Below are positions 47,901 through 59,700 of a DNA stretch of 64,000 bases, piece by piece. Every line of letters starts with the position of its first letter. Within the stretch, counting starts at the first letter, position 1. Both the position numbers and the translations under genes were made by a program. The notes under the pieces are model-generated. The model saw nothing but the letters and a program-made list of their open reading frames with translations, was not told the origin of the DNA and made no database searches. This DNA is from Pachypanchax playfairii (lineage: Eukaryota > Chordata > Actinopteri > Cyprinodontiformes > Aplocheilidae): contig SSNP01000040.1 in assembly GCA_006937955.1 (NCBI GenBank), positions 1,636,794 through 1,700,793 of the forward strand. The letters are read 5' to 3'.

Positions 47901-50818
47901 TGTCACATCAGCACCTTGTGTCATTTCTGATTAAGACTACAGATAACAATCAAAACATGCCAAAGTAATGAAATATCATATTTGTCTAAAGAGAAAAAAC
48001 TACAATAATTATATAGACAATAAGACATAATGAACTTATTAACAGGATTAGAAAAGCAGCTTCACAGTGACTTACGTAGGTGTCCAGGCGCAGTGAGGGC
48101 ACAGCGGGCTCTTCGCACAGCGACAGCATCAGCAGCATGAGCCCCGTCAGCAGCTCCATCATGTAGAACAGGTGGTTGTGTGCAAACAAGTACGCTGCAA
48201 GAGCTTTGGGGTTACGAGGGTGAGTGAAGAACTTATCATTGTTCTCTCCTTCCTGCAAATTCAATCCATATATTTTTAATGAAATTACCCGTGTTCAGTC
48301 AAACACGGACACAGAAGCTAAATATAACCTACAAATGACATGTAAGGATTTAATGAGCTTTTTTTCCTGTTATAAGTGCCAGAGTGATCATGTGAATGTC
48401 ATACACATTAACTACTAACACCATGTGAATACCTGCAGGTATATGGCTGCTTCCTGGTAGTTCATCTCCCAGCTTTGTCTCAGTGAGACATTTTGGGTTC
48501 TGTTGTTTTGAGGCCCAGGAGTTGAAACCGCAGTATTATTCACTATGTCATAATTGCCTCCACCATCTGAAAAAGACAAAATAACAAAAATAATCCCCTC
48601 AGGTGTCAGTGTGTTGATACAGTCCATATTTACGCACTTAGGTCTCACAAACACACAAAAACATCCTACCAGCACGGTCTAGTTCTAACTGCGAGGAATA
48701 GGAGGAGATCAATACCGGACTCTCGTTACAGGACTGATCGTCATGGAAACCGGCTGCCTGTCTGTTTAAGGTCTCCATTGATCAGTCTGGATTTGTTCTG
48801 TGTGCCTCAGCTGTGTGAATGTATCAAGGTCTCTGATATTCACAGCACCAGAGGTGTGCGTGCCTTTTACAGCCGGCTGCTCCTGTTTCAGGATTCACAC
48901 ACATCTGGGGACAGCTGGGCAACATTCCACTCAAGCCTGATAGAAAGACTGGAGACAGAGTCACGAGTGCAATCCAGATATGATCCTCCCAGATGCAGAA
49001 CTCTCTCCCATGAAGAACACTGATGAATTTCAGTCCTTCGTCCACAGTAAAAGACAATTTCAAACGTGGAAAGCAGAATACGCCTCCCTTTCAGTTTGAA
49101 CTTTGAACTTTAACTCTGAGATTTATGAAGAGAAAAAAAAACTGAGCTTTCACAGATGTTCTGCTTCCTTCCTACTACAGACAGAAAACAGACATATCAG
49201 AAGATGGATTAAGTCTGCATTATAACAGAGACTAAAATGTAGAAAAAGTCACAGAAAAGAGCGACAAAAATCACAATAGATGCACAAACTAAAGAGGGAG
49301 ATGATTCAGTAACATCTCTGTTCTAAACAAAACAAAAACCCAGAGTTTCTCTTATGAGCAGTTCCTCCATGTGTCTTTCTGCAGCTGAACACTTTACTCT
49401 TTCCTGCCGTAGTTTTTCATCTCACATCCTGCATGTCACATGTTTCAGCTTCGGGCTCATGAGCCAGTGACAGATGTTTAACGTCCAAAGTTGCCAGGAG
49501 CAGACTGAAATCAAGTACGAAGATCAAATTCTTGCCGAGCAGAATGCCTTTCCTGACACGAGTCTGCTTTGTGCCATTCAAACCGCCTGTTTGAGAACAA
49601 TCACATGTTTGCAGCTCCCAGTAGAAAACACAGTGAGGTCAGGATCACAGAGACACAAACAGACTCCAGCGTCATGCCTCGATGTAAAAAAACTAAAAAT
49701 ACCCCGGCAATAAAATCAAACTCCATGTGACTCGTCACTCAGGTGACACAGCGCCACCGTTCCCCACATTCTTTTTGGCTTTTTTCCACAAAAATGCTCC
49801 AAATTCCAAAAGCAGCAAATGTTTCAAACTTTCCCTTTGTGCACCACTCCCAAACATCCTTGAGAGACGGTGGGGGGGGGGACTTTTTTTCTCTTATTTT
49901 CCTGTTCAGACCCTGATCCCGAGAAAACCATCCGATGAGCTCACACAATGAGATGCACTTACATGCAAGTGGGCAACAGTCAAAACAAAACACAAACACA
50001 CACAGACAGACTCTCCATGAGCAACAGGGAGGGGCTGATGGGGGTGTCCAGTCTGCAGAGCCAGCAGATTCTCTCAGATGGGTCATTTTGTAGCTTATAT
50101 CTGAGCAAAACAAAGGCAGCAGGATCCCTGTATACACACACGCACAACCGCCCACCCACCCACACACACACGCTGAATGTGCTAGACCACAACTCTTAGA
50201 GCATTACGAGCTAAATGTGCAGGATACGTTCAGCTGACTGTCAACATCAGGTGTCTTAAAACAGTAAGTTGCTTTCTATCTTACAAAATCTCCTACTATC
50301 AAAACAAGATACAAAAAATACCCAGATTTCCTCAGAAAACATTCCTATGAGATAAGAACTGGGACAAAAACTTCATTCCAGTGTAAACGTGTCACTAAAT
50401 TGATCAGATCTTAATTTATTCATGTGCATGTAGATCTGCACTCAACAGAATGTAAACATGGTCATCTGAAAATACAGCTAGATACTTGACAAATACCTCA
50501 TGTTACTAATTGAATTAAGTGTTTGAGAATACTTAGATTTATTTCACCACTTCAAATTTGACAGAAAAAAGACTGTTTCTTGCTGGCTGTCAGTCTTTAT
50601 GTTGTCCATTACCTTTATAAGTATCCAGAACAACCCTTCATCTCTCTACTCACAAGAACTAATTGTGTATCTTCTGACATGACAGCAGAAACACCAGATG
50701 CATGAAGATGAGAAGTTCCAAACTTACTCTGGTCTCCTGTATCCATCTCTTCACTCAGCAGATCGCTGTTTGCTTCATCCCAGGTCAAGATGAAAGGCAC
50801 ATCGTCGTCAGACTCCAT
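41998..50818 (-). CDS. tpcn1: two pore segment channel 1 (26 coding exons)
   Basis: TPC1 is a two-domain cation channel of endosomes and lysosomes. Exons in transcript order: 50818-50728, 48566-48433, 48252-48076, 47392-47279, 47193-47063, 46712-46624, 46538-46504, 46401-46343, 46196-46097, 46000-45884, 45801-45677, 45586-45538, 45422-45359, 44702-44658, 44584-44528, 44450-44397, 44300-44228, 44113-44006, 43918-43757, 43618-43503, 43128-43082, 42990-42922, 42813-42717, 42521-42382, 42296-42216, 42141-41998; 825 residues (816 in human). Domain I has an S4-like VRVTRALRPIFLVDCRYC and pore filter TTANFPD (about 274-280). Domain II has VVLRPLQLLRLFKIKQRYRN and filter VVNNWY (about 641-646), with sequons in its pore loop. 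The acidic N-terminus lacks the usual dileucine at the very start but contains DLLSEE. Exon 13 (45422-45359) needs a GC donor and follows a (TG)n acceptor. Confidence 0.97.
45428..45454. repeat. (CA)n microsatellite at the tpcn1 exon 13 acceptor
   Basis: About 13 CA dinucleotides on the plus strand. In the transcript sense this is a (TG)n tract followed only by TTTTAG and then exon 13, so it occupies the polypyrimidine position of the acceptor. Confidence 0.95.
47632..47760 (+). mobile_element. tRNA-derived SINE, family B, internally deleted
   Basis: The head gcagtggctcaggaagtaga plus gcaggtcatctggtaact resembles the A-box part of a widespread fish tRNA-derived SINE. It joins directly to that family's 3' end (agtgtgaagcactttgggag, then acatttacga). 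The middle, including the B box, is missing. It lies in tpcn1 intron 3, antisense to the gene. Confidence 0.6.
48567..50727. other. large first intron of tpcn1
   Basis: I see no gene. It holds a nine-base G run near 49871-49880, short CA-rich patches around 49990-50000 and 50130-50172, and otherwise unique-looking sequence. ORFs here lack protein homology that I recognise. Confidence 0.4.
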
Positions 50819-51508
50819 CCTCTCACCTTCTGCAGTAATTGATTCAGAGTTACAGACTAGCTAAACTGTTGCACGCACGGTTTGTTCTGTAAACTGAGAA
50901 ACAACCGCACATCTTTTAGTGCAATACTTAGCTAACAAACCTTTGTACACTGAGGCGTATAAAGATGAGGAAGCGGTTGTTTTACGTTTCGGTCTTTGTC
51001 ATTTCACTCATGTCTATGTCAGTTGGCTAACAACAACAAGATGAGGTTGTCTGTTTGTGTTCGTCAGAACAGCGTCGTCTGGGTCACAGAAGCTGTCCGG
51101 GATCTTCTTAACAAGAAGAAAGGGAAAACCCTCCCGCTTCGTTTAATCTGCTCAGTTTGTTAAAACGTATCACTACCATTAACGATACTGATAACAGCTC
51201 TACAGAAAAATCAACAACAAACGTTCGCGACACTCAATAAATTTACGGCAGCCCCGGCCTTGATGACTTTCAAAATAAAAGCTGATTTAAAAGACGTGCT
51301 ATCGACACAATAATGTTTAATAATGACATATTTAGCTGCACAGCCAGCAGCAGCACCTGGCAGCAGTGAAGAAGTCAAGCAGACAGCTACACAGCAACAT
51401 GCCAGCAGTTATGAGGGACAGAAAGATGAGCTGGTTCCAGGGCAAGTAAATATGGAACATATCCTAAGAGGAGAAACAGTTATTTGCAAGGGTTGATGTT
51501 ACGAATTC
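50819..51508. other. tpcn1 upstream region
   Basis: Probably contains the tpcn1 promoter and non-coding 5' exon(s). On the minus strand a ctgcag acceptor-like sequence lies 9-14 bp before the ATG, so the start codon may be in the second transcript exon. No other coding sequence was seen. The left boundary of the following LINE is not precise. Confidence 0.4.
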
Positions 51509-51948
51509 ATGTTTGTTCTGTTTGTTTTCTGTTCTGTTCATGGCCTAGAACCATTATATCAGTGCAACATGCTCACACCATACCTGCCCTGCAGATCTTT
51601 ATGTTCTGCTGACCAACACCTGCTAGTGGTCCCACGGTCCAGATATAAACAATGGGGTGATCGTGCCTTCGCTGTGGTCGGACCAAAGCTCTGGAACTCT
51701 CTACCTTTTGAACTACGTTCCATCACAACTCTCTCCTTGTTTAATTCCAGATTGAAACATCACTTGTTTAAATTAATGTTCAATGTTGAGTGTCGCGTCA
51801 CTTGGAAACAGTTTTTTAGTTATCTTTGTGGATTTGACTGCCTCAATGTATCGCTTGCTTTTAAACTTTGTTCTTGCTGTTCAGCGCTTTGGGCAACCTA
51901 TGGTTGTTGTAAAGCGCTTTTATAAATGGAATTTGATTGATTTTGGTT
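51509..51948 (+). mobile_element. L2-like LINE 3' end
   Basis: One frame gives the conserved C-terminal block of fish L2-type LINE proteins (SADQHLLVVPRSR, then GDRAFAVVGPKLWNSLPFEL and LFNSRLKHHLFK). It is followed by a short 3' UTR with gtaaagcgcttttataaatg and an attgattg end. Catalytic domains are absent, so it is a 5'-truncated dead copy. Clade assignment is from memory of family sequence. Confidence 0.85.
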
Positions 51949-52659
51949 TTTCGGTGACTTAGACACGTTTCAAAATTGTAGCTTAAAGTTTTAAAAGTTA
52001 TTCAGTGCTGCTTTAAATTGTATTTTCTTTGTAACATTTGTAATTTAGGTTGTAAATCCACTGTATTATTAGTTCAAATGTGTTACATTACTGACCTCGT
52101 GTGGTTGAATGAGGAATTGTCTTTGCTTTAAAAAGTCCACGTGGTTTCAGGATAAAACAACAATATAACAGATAAAAACTAGGTAAAAGCAAGTTTAAAA
52201 AGATGAGGTTTCAGCTGTTTTTCAAAAGAGATCACTGAGTCAACAGATCTCAAATTGAGAGGAAGGGAAGGAGCCACTGTTTTAAATGTTCTATCACCTT
52301 TGGTTTTTAACTATGTTTTCTTTACAGCTAGTCTGAGACACGGCTGCGGAAAAGTGATTCAGCACTGCTTTAATGGACACTTATGGGTCCTGAAGTCAAG
52401 TATTTGAGAAACCTTGCAAAATAGTAAATACCTGGTCAGATTATATCAATTATAATGTGAATATTTTAAACACCTACTGATGGAGCTCTTCCAACTGCTT
52501 TTATGCTATTAAATTTGGTGAATTGAAAGAGATTTTTTTGCTAATAAAAAAGCCTCTTAGACCCAAGACCTAAACCCAAAAGGATGATAGCCATCTTGGA
52601 AATACGGTTTATTTTAGATGTTTTCACACCTTTTATTTGGGTGAACTAGCTTATCACAT
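51949..52659. other. intergenic, nothing recognised
   Basis: AT-rich sequence between two repeat insertions. It may contain old repeat remnants (for example aaaagcaagtttaaaaagat near 52185), but nothing I can assign. Confidence 0.35.
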
Positions 52660-52925
52660 ATCACCAAACTTGTGCATGAATGGGTGAATGATAAACTGTA
52701 GTGTGAAGCTCTTTGTGAGTTCTCTGACACGGACTTAAAAAGGCCCCTAAATTTACACGCCAATTCTAAATTTGATCTAGGTGTGAATGATTGTCTATGT
52801 GGCCCTGTGATGGACACCTGTCCAGGGTGTAAACCCGACTCTCGTCCCATGACAACCAGAGAGGCTCCAGCTCCCTGCGATCTTAAACAGGAACAAGCAT
52901 ATAAAGAAATAGACCGACTGATAAC
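52660..52925 (+). mobile_element. composite SINE debris: family B 3' end joined to family A 3' end
   Basis: At 52672-52745 the sequence gaatgggtgaatgataaact and agtgtgaagctctttgtgag matches the 3' part of family B. From about 52750 it becomes the body of family A (gtgtgaatgattgtctatgt, then ggccctgtgatggacacctg) and ends aacaggaacaagcatataaa plus gaccgactga. Both heads are missing. Confidence 0.65.
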
Positions 52926-53294
52926 TATAAAACAAAGATTTAAGACAAACAGACTCTAAAACATTCTGATTTTATTGGTATGTTTGACTCAAATAGTGAG
53001 ATGTAATAAATACATTTCATATTTTTATTTTATGCTTGTTTATTTGTGATCTCCTCCTAAAATTTGTAAAATGAGCAACATTTTGATAGGACATCAGTCG
53101 ATGTATAGGAGGTTGAGGGGTCAGTGATTTGTTAGCCATGGCTGAGGGATGGTTCAGGTCTGACTGGCCATGGCTGCTGGGGTCTAGAGGGGAAACACTC
53201 TGCATGTGCTTCAGTTTTACCAGACGTGCTACAGATGAAGCACCATGTCTGAGTGTCTCTGAATATCTCCTGGATCCAGTTCCAGTTGAGTCCA

Positions 53295-53377
53295 GTCCAG
53301 TACCAGGGTGTAACAGAGACAAGTCCAGTACCAGGGTGTAACAGAGACAAGTCCAGTACCAGGGTGTAACAGAGACA
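53295..53377 (+). repeat. 28-bp tandem repeat, three units
   Basis: Three near-identical 28-bp copies of gtccagtaccagggtgtaac plus agagacaa run head to tail, with the last base of the third copy changed. They lie about 360 bp beyond the unc45b stop codon. No ORF or obvious function. Confidence 0.95.
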
Positions 53378-53534
53378 CAAACAAGTCAACTTTAAAAAAT
53401 CACATCACAGTTTATCACTGCAAAAACAATATATTTTAAATGCTCACAAATACAAACATGAGAAGAAATAATGGTTGTGGAAAAAATAGGAACTTGTGAC
53501 AAAGATAAAGAAATATCTATTTTTGATGAATAAT

Positions 53535-53622
53535 ATTTATCCCTGTGATGCATCCTGCTGATTCCAGATCTCCATGACCCTGCACAGGAACAAGTGGACA
53601 TTGAAGGTGGATGGATGGAGGG
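53535..53622 (+). mobile_element. short SINE family A 3' remnant
   Basis: The stretch gaccctgcacaggaacaagt followed by a ggatggatggaggg tail resembles the last part of family A copies, although the tail differs. It lies downstream of the unc45b 3' end. Confidence 0.4.
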
Positions 53623-53696
53623 ATTATATTCAGACAACTGAAGTCACGTCGATGAGTTATTTAAAAAATGCAAATTGTTTCTCTTTCACCGAAGAT

Positions 53697-53702
53697 TTTA
53701 TT
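53697..53702 (-). terminator. unc45b polyadenylation signal
   Basis: The plus-strand tttatt reads AATAAA on the minus strand, starting 35 nt after the stop codon. If used, it gives an unusually short 3' UTR of about 50-60 nt. Confidence 0.55.
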
Positions 53703-53737
53703 AGAATGTCCTTTGTTTCTGATATGTTTCCAGGTCT

Positions 53738-56700
53738 TTAAGCGGGGCCTGTGAAGGGTTTGATGAGACCGAGATCCATGGCTTTGATGAGACATGTGCG
53801 TGCCACATCAATCGGCTCCTGTCTCTTGGGATTGTCTTCTGCTTTGCCAATGACTGTGAGAATTTCCAGCATCTCACTCTCAATGAGTTTCTTTACTAGT
53901 TCGCCGTCATCAGAGTTCAGCATGTTGTAGACAACCACAAGACCACGGTGCTGGACCATAGGGTTGGTATGGAGACACAACCTCTGCAGGATCTCAAGCC
54001 ACTGGACTGTCTGTTGGGAGAAATTTTTCAGTGAAACTCTTTCTAATGTTGTAGTTGTAATCTATCATGTATATTCACATTCTGAAGCAGATAAAACACT
54101 ACTGATCGCAGCTGTACGTACCACTCGAGTCATTTTGGTGCAGAGCTTCTTCTCAGCTGCAGTGAGCATGGCCAGACCTCCAGCTGCAGCTATCTGAAGT
54201 TTGTCATCATCTTCTCCGCAAAGCAAAACCAGCAGCTTCAGCTTATCGTTCCCATCTTCAAGATAACGAGCTTGGACCTAAAACACAGAATTTATGTTTT
54301 ACAACATCTAGTTTATCTACAGCTGGCATCCTCTGTGAGCAGTCTACCATAAAGGAATGCTCTTTATTGTATTCTCACCTCTTTACATGTTACAAGGTTG
54401 CACATGCATTCAGTTGCAGCTAGTCTTATTCTTTCATTCTCTTCAAACATGTGATTCTCAATCTCTGGCAATGCCTTCTCTTTCACTATTTTTACCCTGC
54501 AAGATGATAAATGAGCAGAAAGCATCATCACTGCAGTGAAATCTTCTTTGGGGAATGATTAGCTTCACAGTGATCACACGAGGTTTGGTCACCTTAGTTT
54601 TTCACTGAAACCAGCGAAGTTGGTGAGGCCTCTCAGAGCTTCGTAGTTCTGTGCTCCTTCTTTGTCTGTGTGCAGGAGGTTTACTAAAGGTCGCACCACC
54701 TCATAAACCTGCCAATCAAGACAGTGTTAAAATGAGAGGCTTTGTTATCAACCAGTAAGACCGGATTCAGCAGAGTGATGGAAAGGCATCGTTATGTTGT
54801 AATGAAAACATGGAAGCATGACGTCTCTGACTGATTTGACTCTCACTAAAATGAACAAAGTCTTTACAGTTGAACATCATACCCTTTCACCAGGGAACGC
54901 AATTTCTGGGTTTGAGACAGAAGCTATCTTAGCAAGAGCATAGCTTGCTTTCACCTTTCCAGTTTCTGTACCTTCCAGGGCGAGTGGAATCAGAGCCTGA
55001 GGACATGAGACAGAGAGAAAAAGAAACATTTTAGGATCGATAACAAGCAAAGCCTGACAAAATCTTGTAGCAGGACCTCTCCAAATTTCTGTTTAGACCT
55101 TTTTTGTTTGAAGGGTCGTGATTGTTCACTTGGTGATAGCAATCAGAAACATGACTCACCTTTCCACCACCCTGAGCAACAATTATACCACGGTCTTTAG
55201 GATCCTCTGCCAGTGCCAAGAAGACCCTTAAAGTAAAAATAGAAATGGGTCCAACAATTATTCTATCAAGAATGTATTAATGCAGCATATTTATCTATTG
55301 TTTGTTTATTTTTTTCTTATTTAGTAATGATTTTGTAACAAGGCAATGAAATTATGGTAGTGGTGCGTGCACATGTGGTAAATGATGTGTCTGTTTGGAC
55401 TCTTAACATGCCTGCTGTCTTACCTTGACAGCATTTCCTTGGTCTGGTCAGTCAGGATAGAACTGTCTGCTTTGACCATGACAGCTAGAGCTGATATGAC
55501 TCCAGCCTTCAGCAGCCTTTTCACTCTCTTCTCTATAAAGTCTTTTTTGTCCTGAAAAGGAAATTTACATATATATACAGTGGGGCAAAGAAGTATTTAG
55601 TCAGCCACCAATTGTGTAAGTTCTCCCACTTAAAAAGATCAGAGAGGCCTGTAATTTTCATCATAGGTATACCTCAACTATGAGAGACAAAATGAGGAAA
55701 AAAAATCCAGAAAATCACATTGTCTGATTTTTAAAGAATTTATTTGCAAATTATGGTGGAAAATAAGTATTTGGTCACCTACAAACAAGTAAGATTTCTG
55801 GCTTTCACAGACCTGTAACTTCTTTAAGAGGCTCCTCGGTCCTCCACTCGTTACCTGTATTAATGGCACCTGTGTGAACTCGTTATCAGTATAAAAGACA
55901 CCTGTCCACAACCTCAAACAGTCACGCTCCAAACTCCACTATGGCCAAGACCAAAGAGCTGTCAAAGGACACCAGAAACAAAATTGTAGACCTTCACCAG
56001 GCTGGGAAGACTGAATCTGCAATAGGTAAGCAGCTTGGTGTGAAGAAATCAACTGTGGGAGCAATTATTAGAAAATGGAAGACATACAAGACCACTGATA
56101 ATCTCCCTCGATCTGGGGCTCCACGCAAGATCTCACCCCGTGGGGTCAAAATGATCACAAGAACGGTGAGCAAAAATCCCAGAACCACACGGAGGGACCT
56201 AGTGAATGACCTGCAGAGAGCTGGGACCAAAGTAACAAAGGCTACCATCAGTAACACACTACGCCGCCAGGGACTCAAATCCTGCAGTGCCAGACGTGTC
56301 CCCCTGCTGAAGCCAGGACACGTCCAGGCCCATCTGCGGTTTGCTAGAGAGCATTTGGATGATCCAGAAGAGGATTGGGAGAACATCATATGGTCAGATG
56401 AAACCAAAATAGAACTTTTTGGTAGAAACTCAACTTGTCGTGTTTGGAGGGGAAAGAATGCTGAGTTGGATCCAAAGAACACCATACCTACTGTAAAGCA
56501 TGGGGGTGGAAACATCATGCTTTGGGGCTGTTTTTCTGCAAGGGGACCAGGACGACTGATCCGTGTAAAGGAAAGAATGAATGGGGCCATGTATCGTAAG
56601 ATTTTGAGTGAAAACCTCCTTCCATCAGCAAGGGCATTGAAAATGAGACGTGGCTGGGTCTTTCAGCATGACAATGATCCCAAACACACCGCCCGGGCAA

Positions 56701-59700
56701 CGAAGGAGTGGCTTCGTAAGAAGCATTTCAAGGTCCTGGAGTGGCCTAGCCAGTCTCCAGATCTCAACCCCATAGAAAATCTCTGGAGGGAGTTGAAAGT
56801 CCGTGTTGCCCAGCGTCAGCCCCAAAACATCACTGCTCTAGAGGAGATCTGCATGGAGGAATGGGCCAAAATACCAGCAACAGTGTGTGAAAACCTTGTG
56901 AAGACTTACAGAAAACGTTTGACCTCTGTCATTGCCAACAAAGGCTATATAACAAAGTATTGAGATTAACTTTTGTTATTGACCAAATACTTATTTTCCA
57001 CCATAATTTGCAAATAAATTCTTTAAAAATCAGACAATGTGATTTTCTGGATTTTTTTTCCTCATTTTGTCTCTCATAGTTGAGGTATACCTATGATGAA
57101 AATTACAGGCCTCTCTGATCTTTTTAAGTGGGAGAACTTACACAATTGGTGGCTGACTAAATACTTTTTTGCCCCACTGTATATATAAAACAAGTGATAT
57201 TTTCTGTGAACTCCTTTCTGGACTGTTTCTTCTGCAGTGCTTGCCTTTGGGTGCTGTTCTGGAACGTGCTGTTTGGAGAACTTGGCTAGTTGAACCATTT
57301 CAGGGAGGATTTCTTTCTTGTCATAGCTGTTCGTACAGTTTACCAGGGCGCAAGCAACTGCATACAAGATCGTCTTGTCCTTAGACTGAAAGCACAGAGA
57401 AAAACAGATTTGTTATGTTACGATCACATTTTGTTTAAAATGACTTTGCTAACCGTGCTAAGGCTCAGAATAGTTTGTTTTCTGCAACAACAGGCCTGTT
57501 TGTTGAAATTGTGTCTATTATTACTTATTATATATCAGAAATGTATTTACTTGAATGTTAAGTAGCATGTTTTTTATGACAATCTGTCATGTGTAAATTC
57601 ACTGAAATGGGTTAATGTGTAAAATATGTAAAACTTGGTCATATTGATTGTATGTATTTGTGCATGACAAAATCCACAGAGAAAAACATTCCAACTAGAA
57701 TATTATGACTCAGAAACCCAAGCATGACCAATGTATCAAAAAGTGTAGTTTCAGTTTTGTACCTTCGCCAGTTCAAACATCGCTTTTATTGCAAGCTCAT
57801 CTTCCACAAAGTCGTCTTTCACATCTGCATCATTAGTCAGATAAGCCAGACCTTCGATGGCCCACTTCCTTGTTTTGGAATCAATCTGAGGGTTACAAAG
57901 CCATCTAGAACAGAAGAGAAATAGAAATAGTTTAACTGTGTGTATAAATAACATTAAATTAAGTGCAAAGATTAGTAAATCTATTCGATGGCTTGTATTT
58001 AATTGTAGGATCGTTTAAATTATCTGTACTCACTTCCTGCACTGCTTAGCTAGCTTCTCTGTGGAGCCCTCAGCAAACTGCCTTAAGCTATAGTCATCCC
58101 CTCCAGCTGAACCCAGTTTACAGAGACCCTGTGGAGGACATGGACATGAGGACTGAGCACTGTGGGCGCTGTGGTCAGAATGTCTATTGCTTTGTGTTGA
58201 GTATATTCTGTTATTAACACACTCACCACCAGAGAACGAATTTTAATTTTCTCATTCTTTGTCTTCTTGTAGATGTCCTTCAGCAGTGACACACCGTTGG
58301 TGGTGAAGAAACTTGCACGGCTCATCTTTGTGGAGGCATGGATCAGCGCCTCCACTGCCACCATCTGGTCCACCTCGCGTTCAGAGCCACACAGGGCCAC
58401 CATCATCTCCATGATGCCTTGCTGTCCTACAAGAGCGTTTCCAACCTCAAAGGGACCCTGCAGCAATCCTGAGATGGTGCTGATCGCATGGAGGGTCTTG
58501 TCCATGTTGTTGGGGTCAATTTTTGACCTGTGGGGGGAAAAAAGTGTATAAACAAATTAAGCAAAGGAAAAAAATCACATTTAACAACACTTGACCGAGT
58601 CTCCGTTTCAGACATCTTGATTTAAACACACTTGACATATTCACTGCAAATGTCTCTGTAGTTGGTTCTCTCTGGGTCACATTTGAGGTCGTCATACAGC
58701 TTGTTGAGAAGCACGCTAGCAATCAGTTGAGTGTTTTCTGTTAAAGGCAGCTGGTCTGGCAGTTCAGCAACTTGACCACAAACTTTGAGGATCTTCTTCA
58801 GACCTGAAGAACAAACATGATGGTAGAAACTCTGAGAGGCACCAGGAGACTGTAACAGATGACCAGATGGAACTGGACTCACCATGATCAATAGTAAAGA
58901 GGGTCCTAGAGTGGTCTTTCTCTTTCATGTCTTTACGGGGGACATTCTTGGTCAGGAGGTTTAGTGCCTGGTCTCTGCCATGACCAGACACCTTTTTATT
59001 AGCAATCATCTCCAAAAGAGCAAGAAGGATAGTTTTCAAATCTTTAGATGCATCTGGAATAAAAAGATTGCACAATCTCAGTCTGTCAACGAATTACCGA
59101 CAGCTGCACACGCACTTAGAATATTTTTGTTCTGCAGGGTTTAATAAATTATTTAAAAACAAATGTGTAATAAAAGTTCATGATGCGGTTACTTTTCAAA
59201 TAATTTCCTTACCCAAAACCAAAGATGCCTCTTTCCCATAATCCTTTGTATCGTCGCCAGTTAGGGAATCATTGATGCACTGAAAGAGGTTGCAGGTTGC
59301 CAGAGCAATTTCTTCATTGTCAAGTGCCATGATGCTGCACATTTTATCAACACCAACCATGTTAACAATGGCCATGGCCTGTTAAAGAGAAATGTGTGGG
59401 TAAGGAAAATGGTAAACAGACGATGTTTCCTTTATATAGATGTTGATAAAGATTATTTAAGGGACCATTTCATGAGTTTTTGCCTGCGTCTTGACTCACC
59501 CGAGCTTTGTGTCCCGTGCACATTCCGGACAGAGTGCGGACAGCAGCCAGGATCATTTCTGGTTTTCCTGTCTCGATCATGTTGAGCAGCAGAGCTACTC
59601 CATTATTCTGAAATATTCTCTCTGATCCTGCATCTTCTCTTGACAATACAATCAAGTTGTTGGCAGCCTGCAGAAATTAAACAGTAACGATAGCTGCATC

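Noticed and set aside
49861..49885. G run in tpcn1 intron 1 as a quadruplex
   Set aside because: It is one uninterrupted G run and lacks the four separated G tracts needed.
55994..56590. 198-aa minus-strand ORF in the Tc1 element
   Set aside because: It is the shadow of the conserved transposase frame and has no family resemblance.
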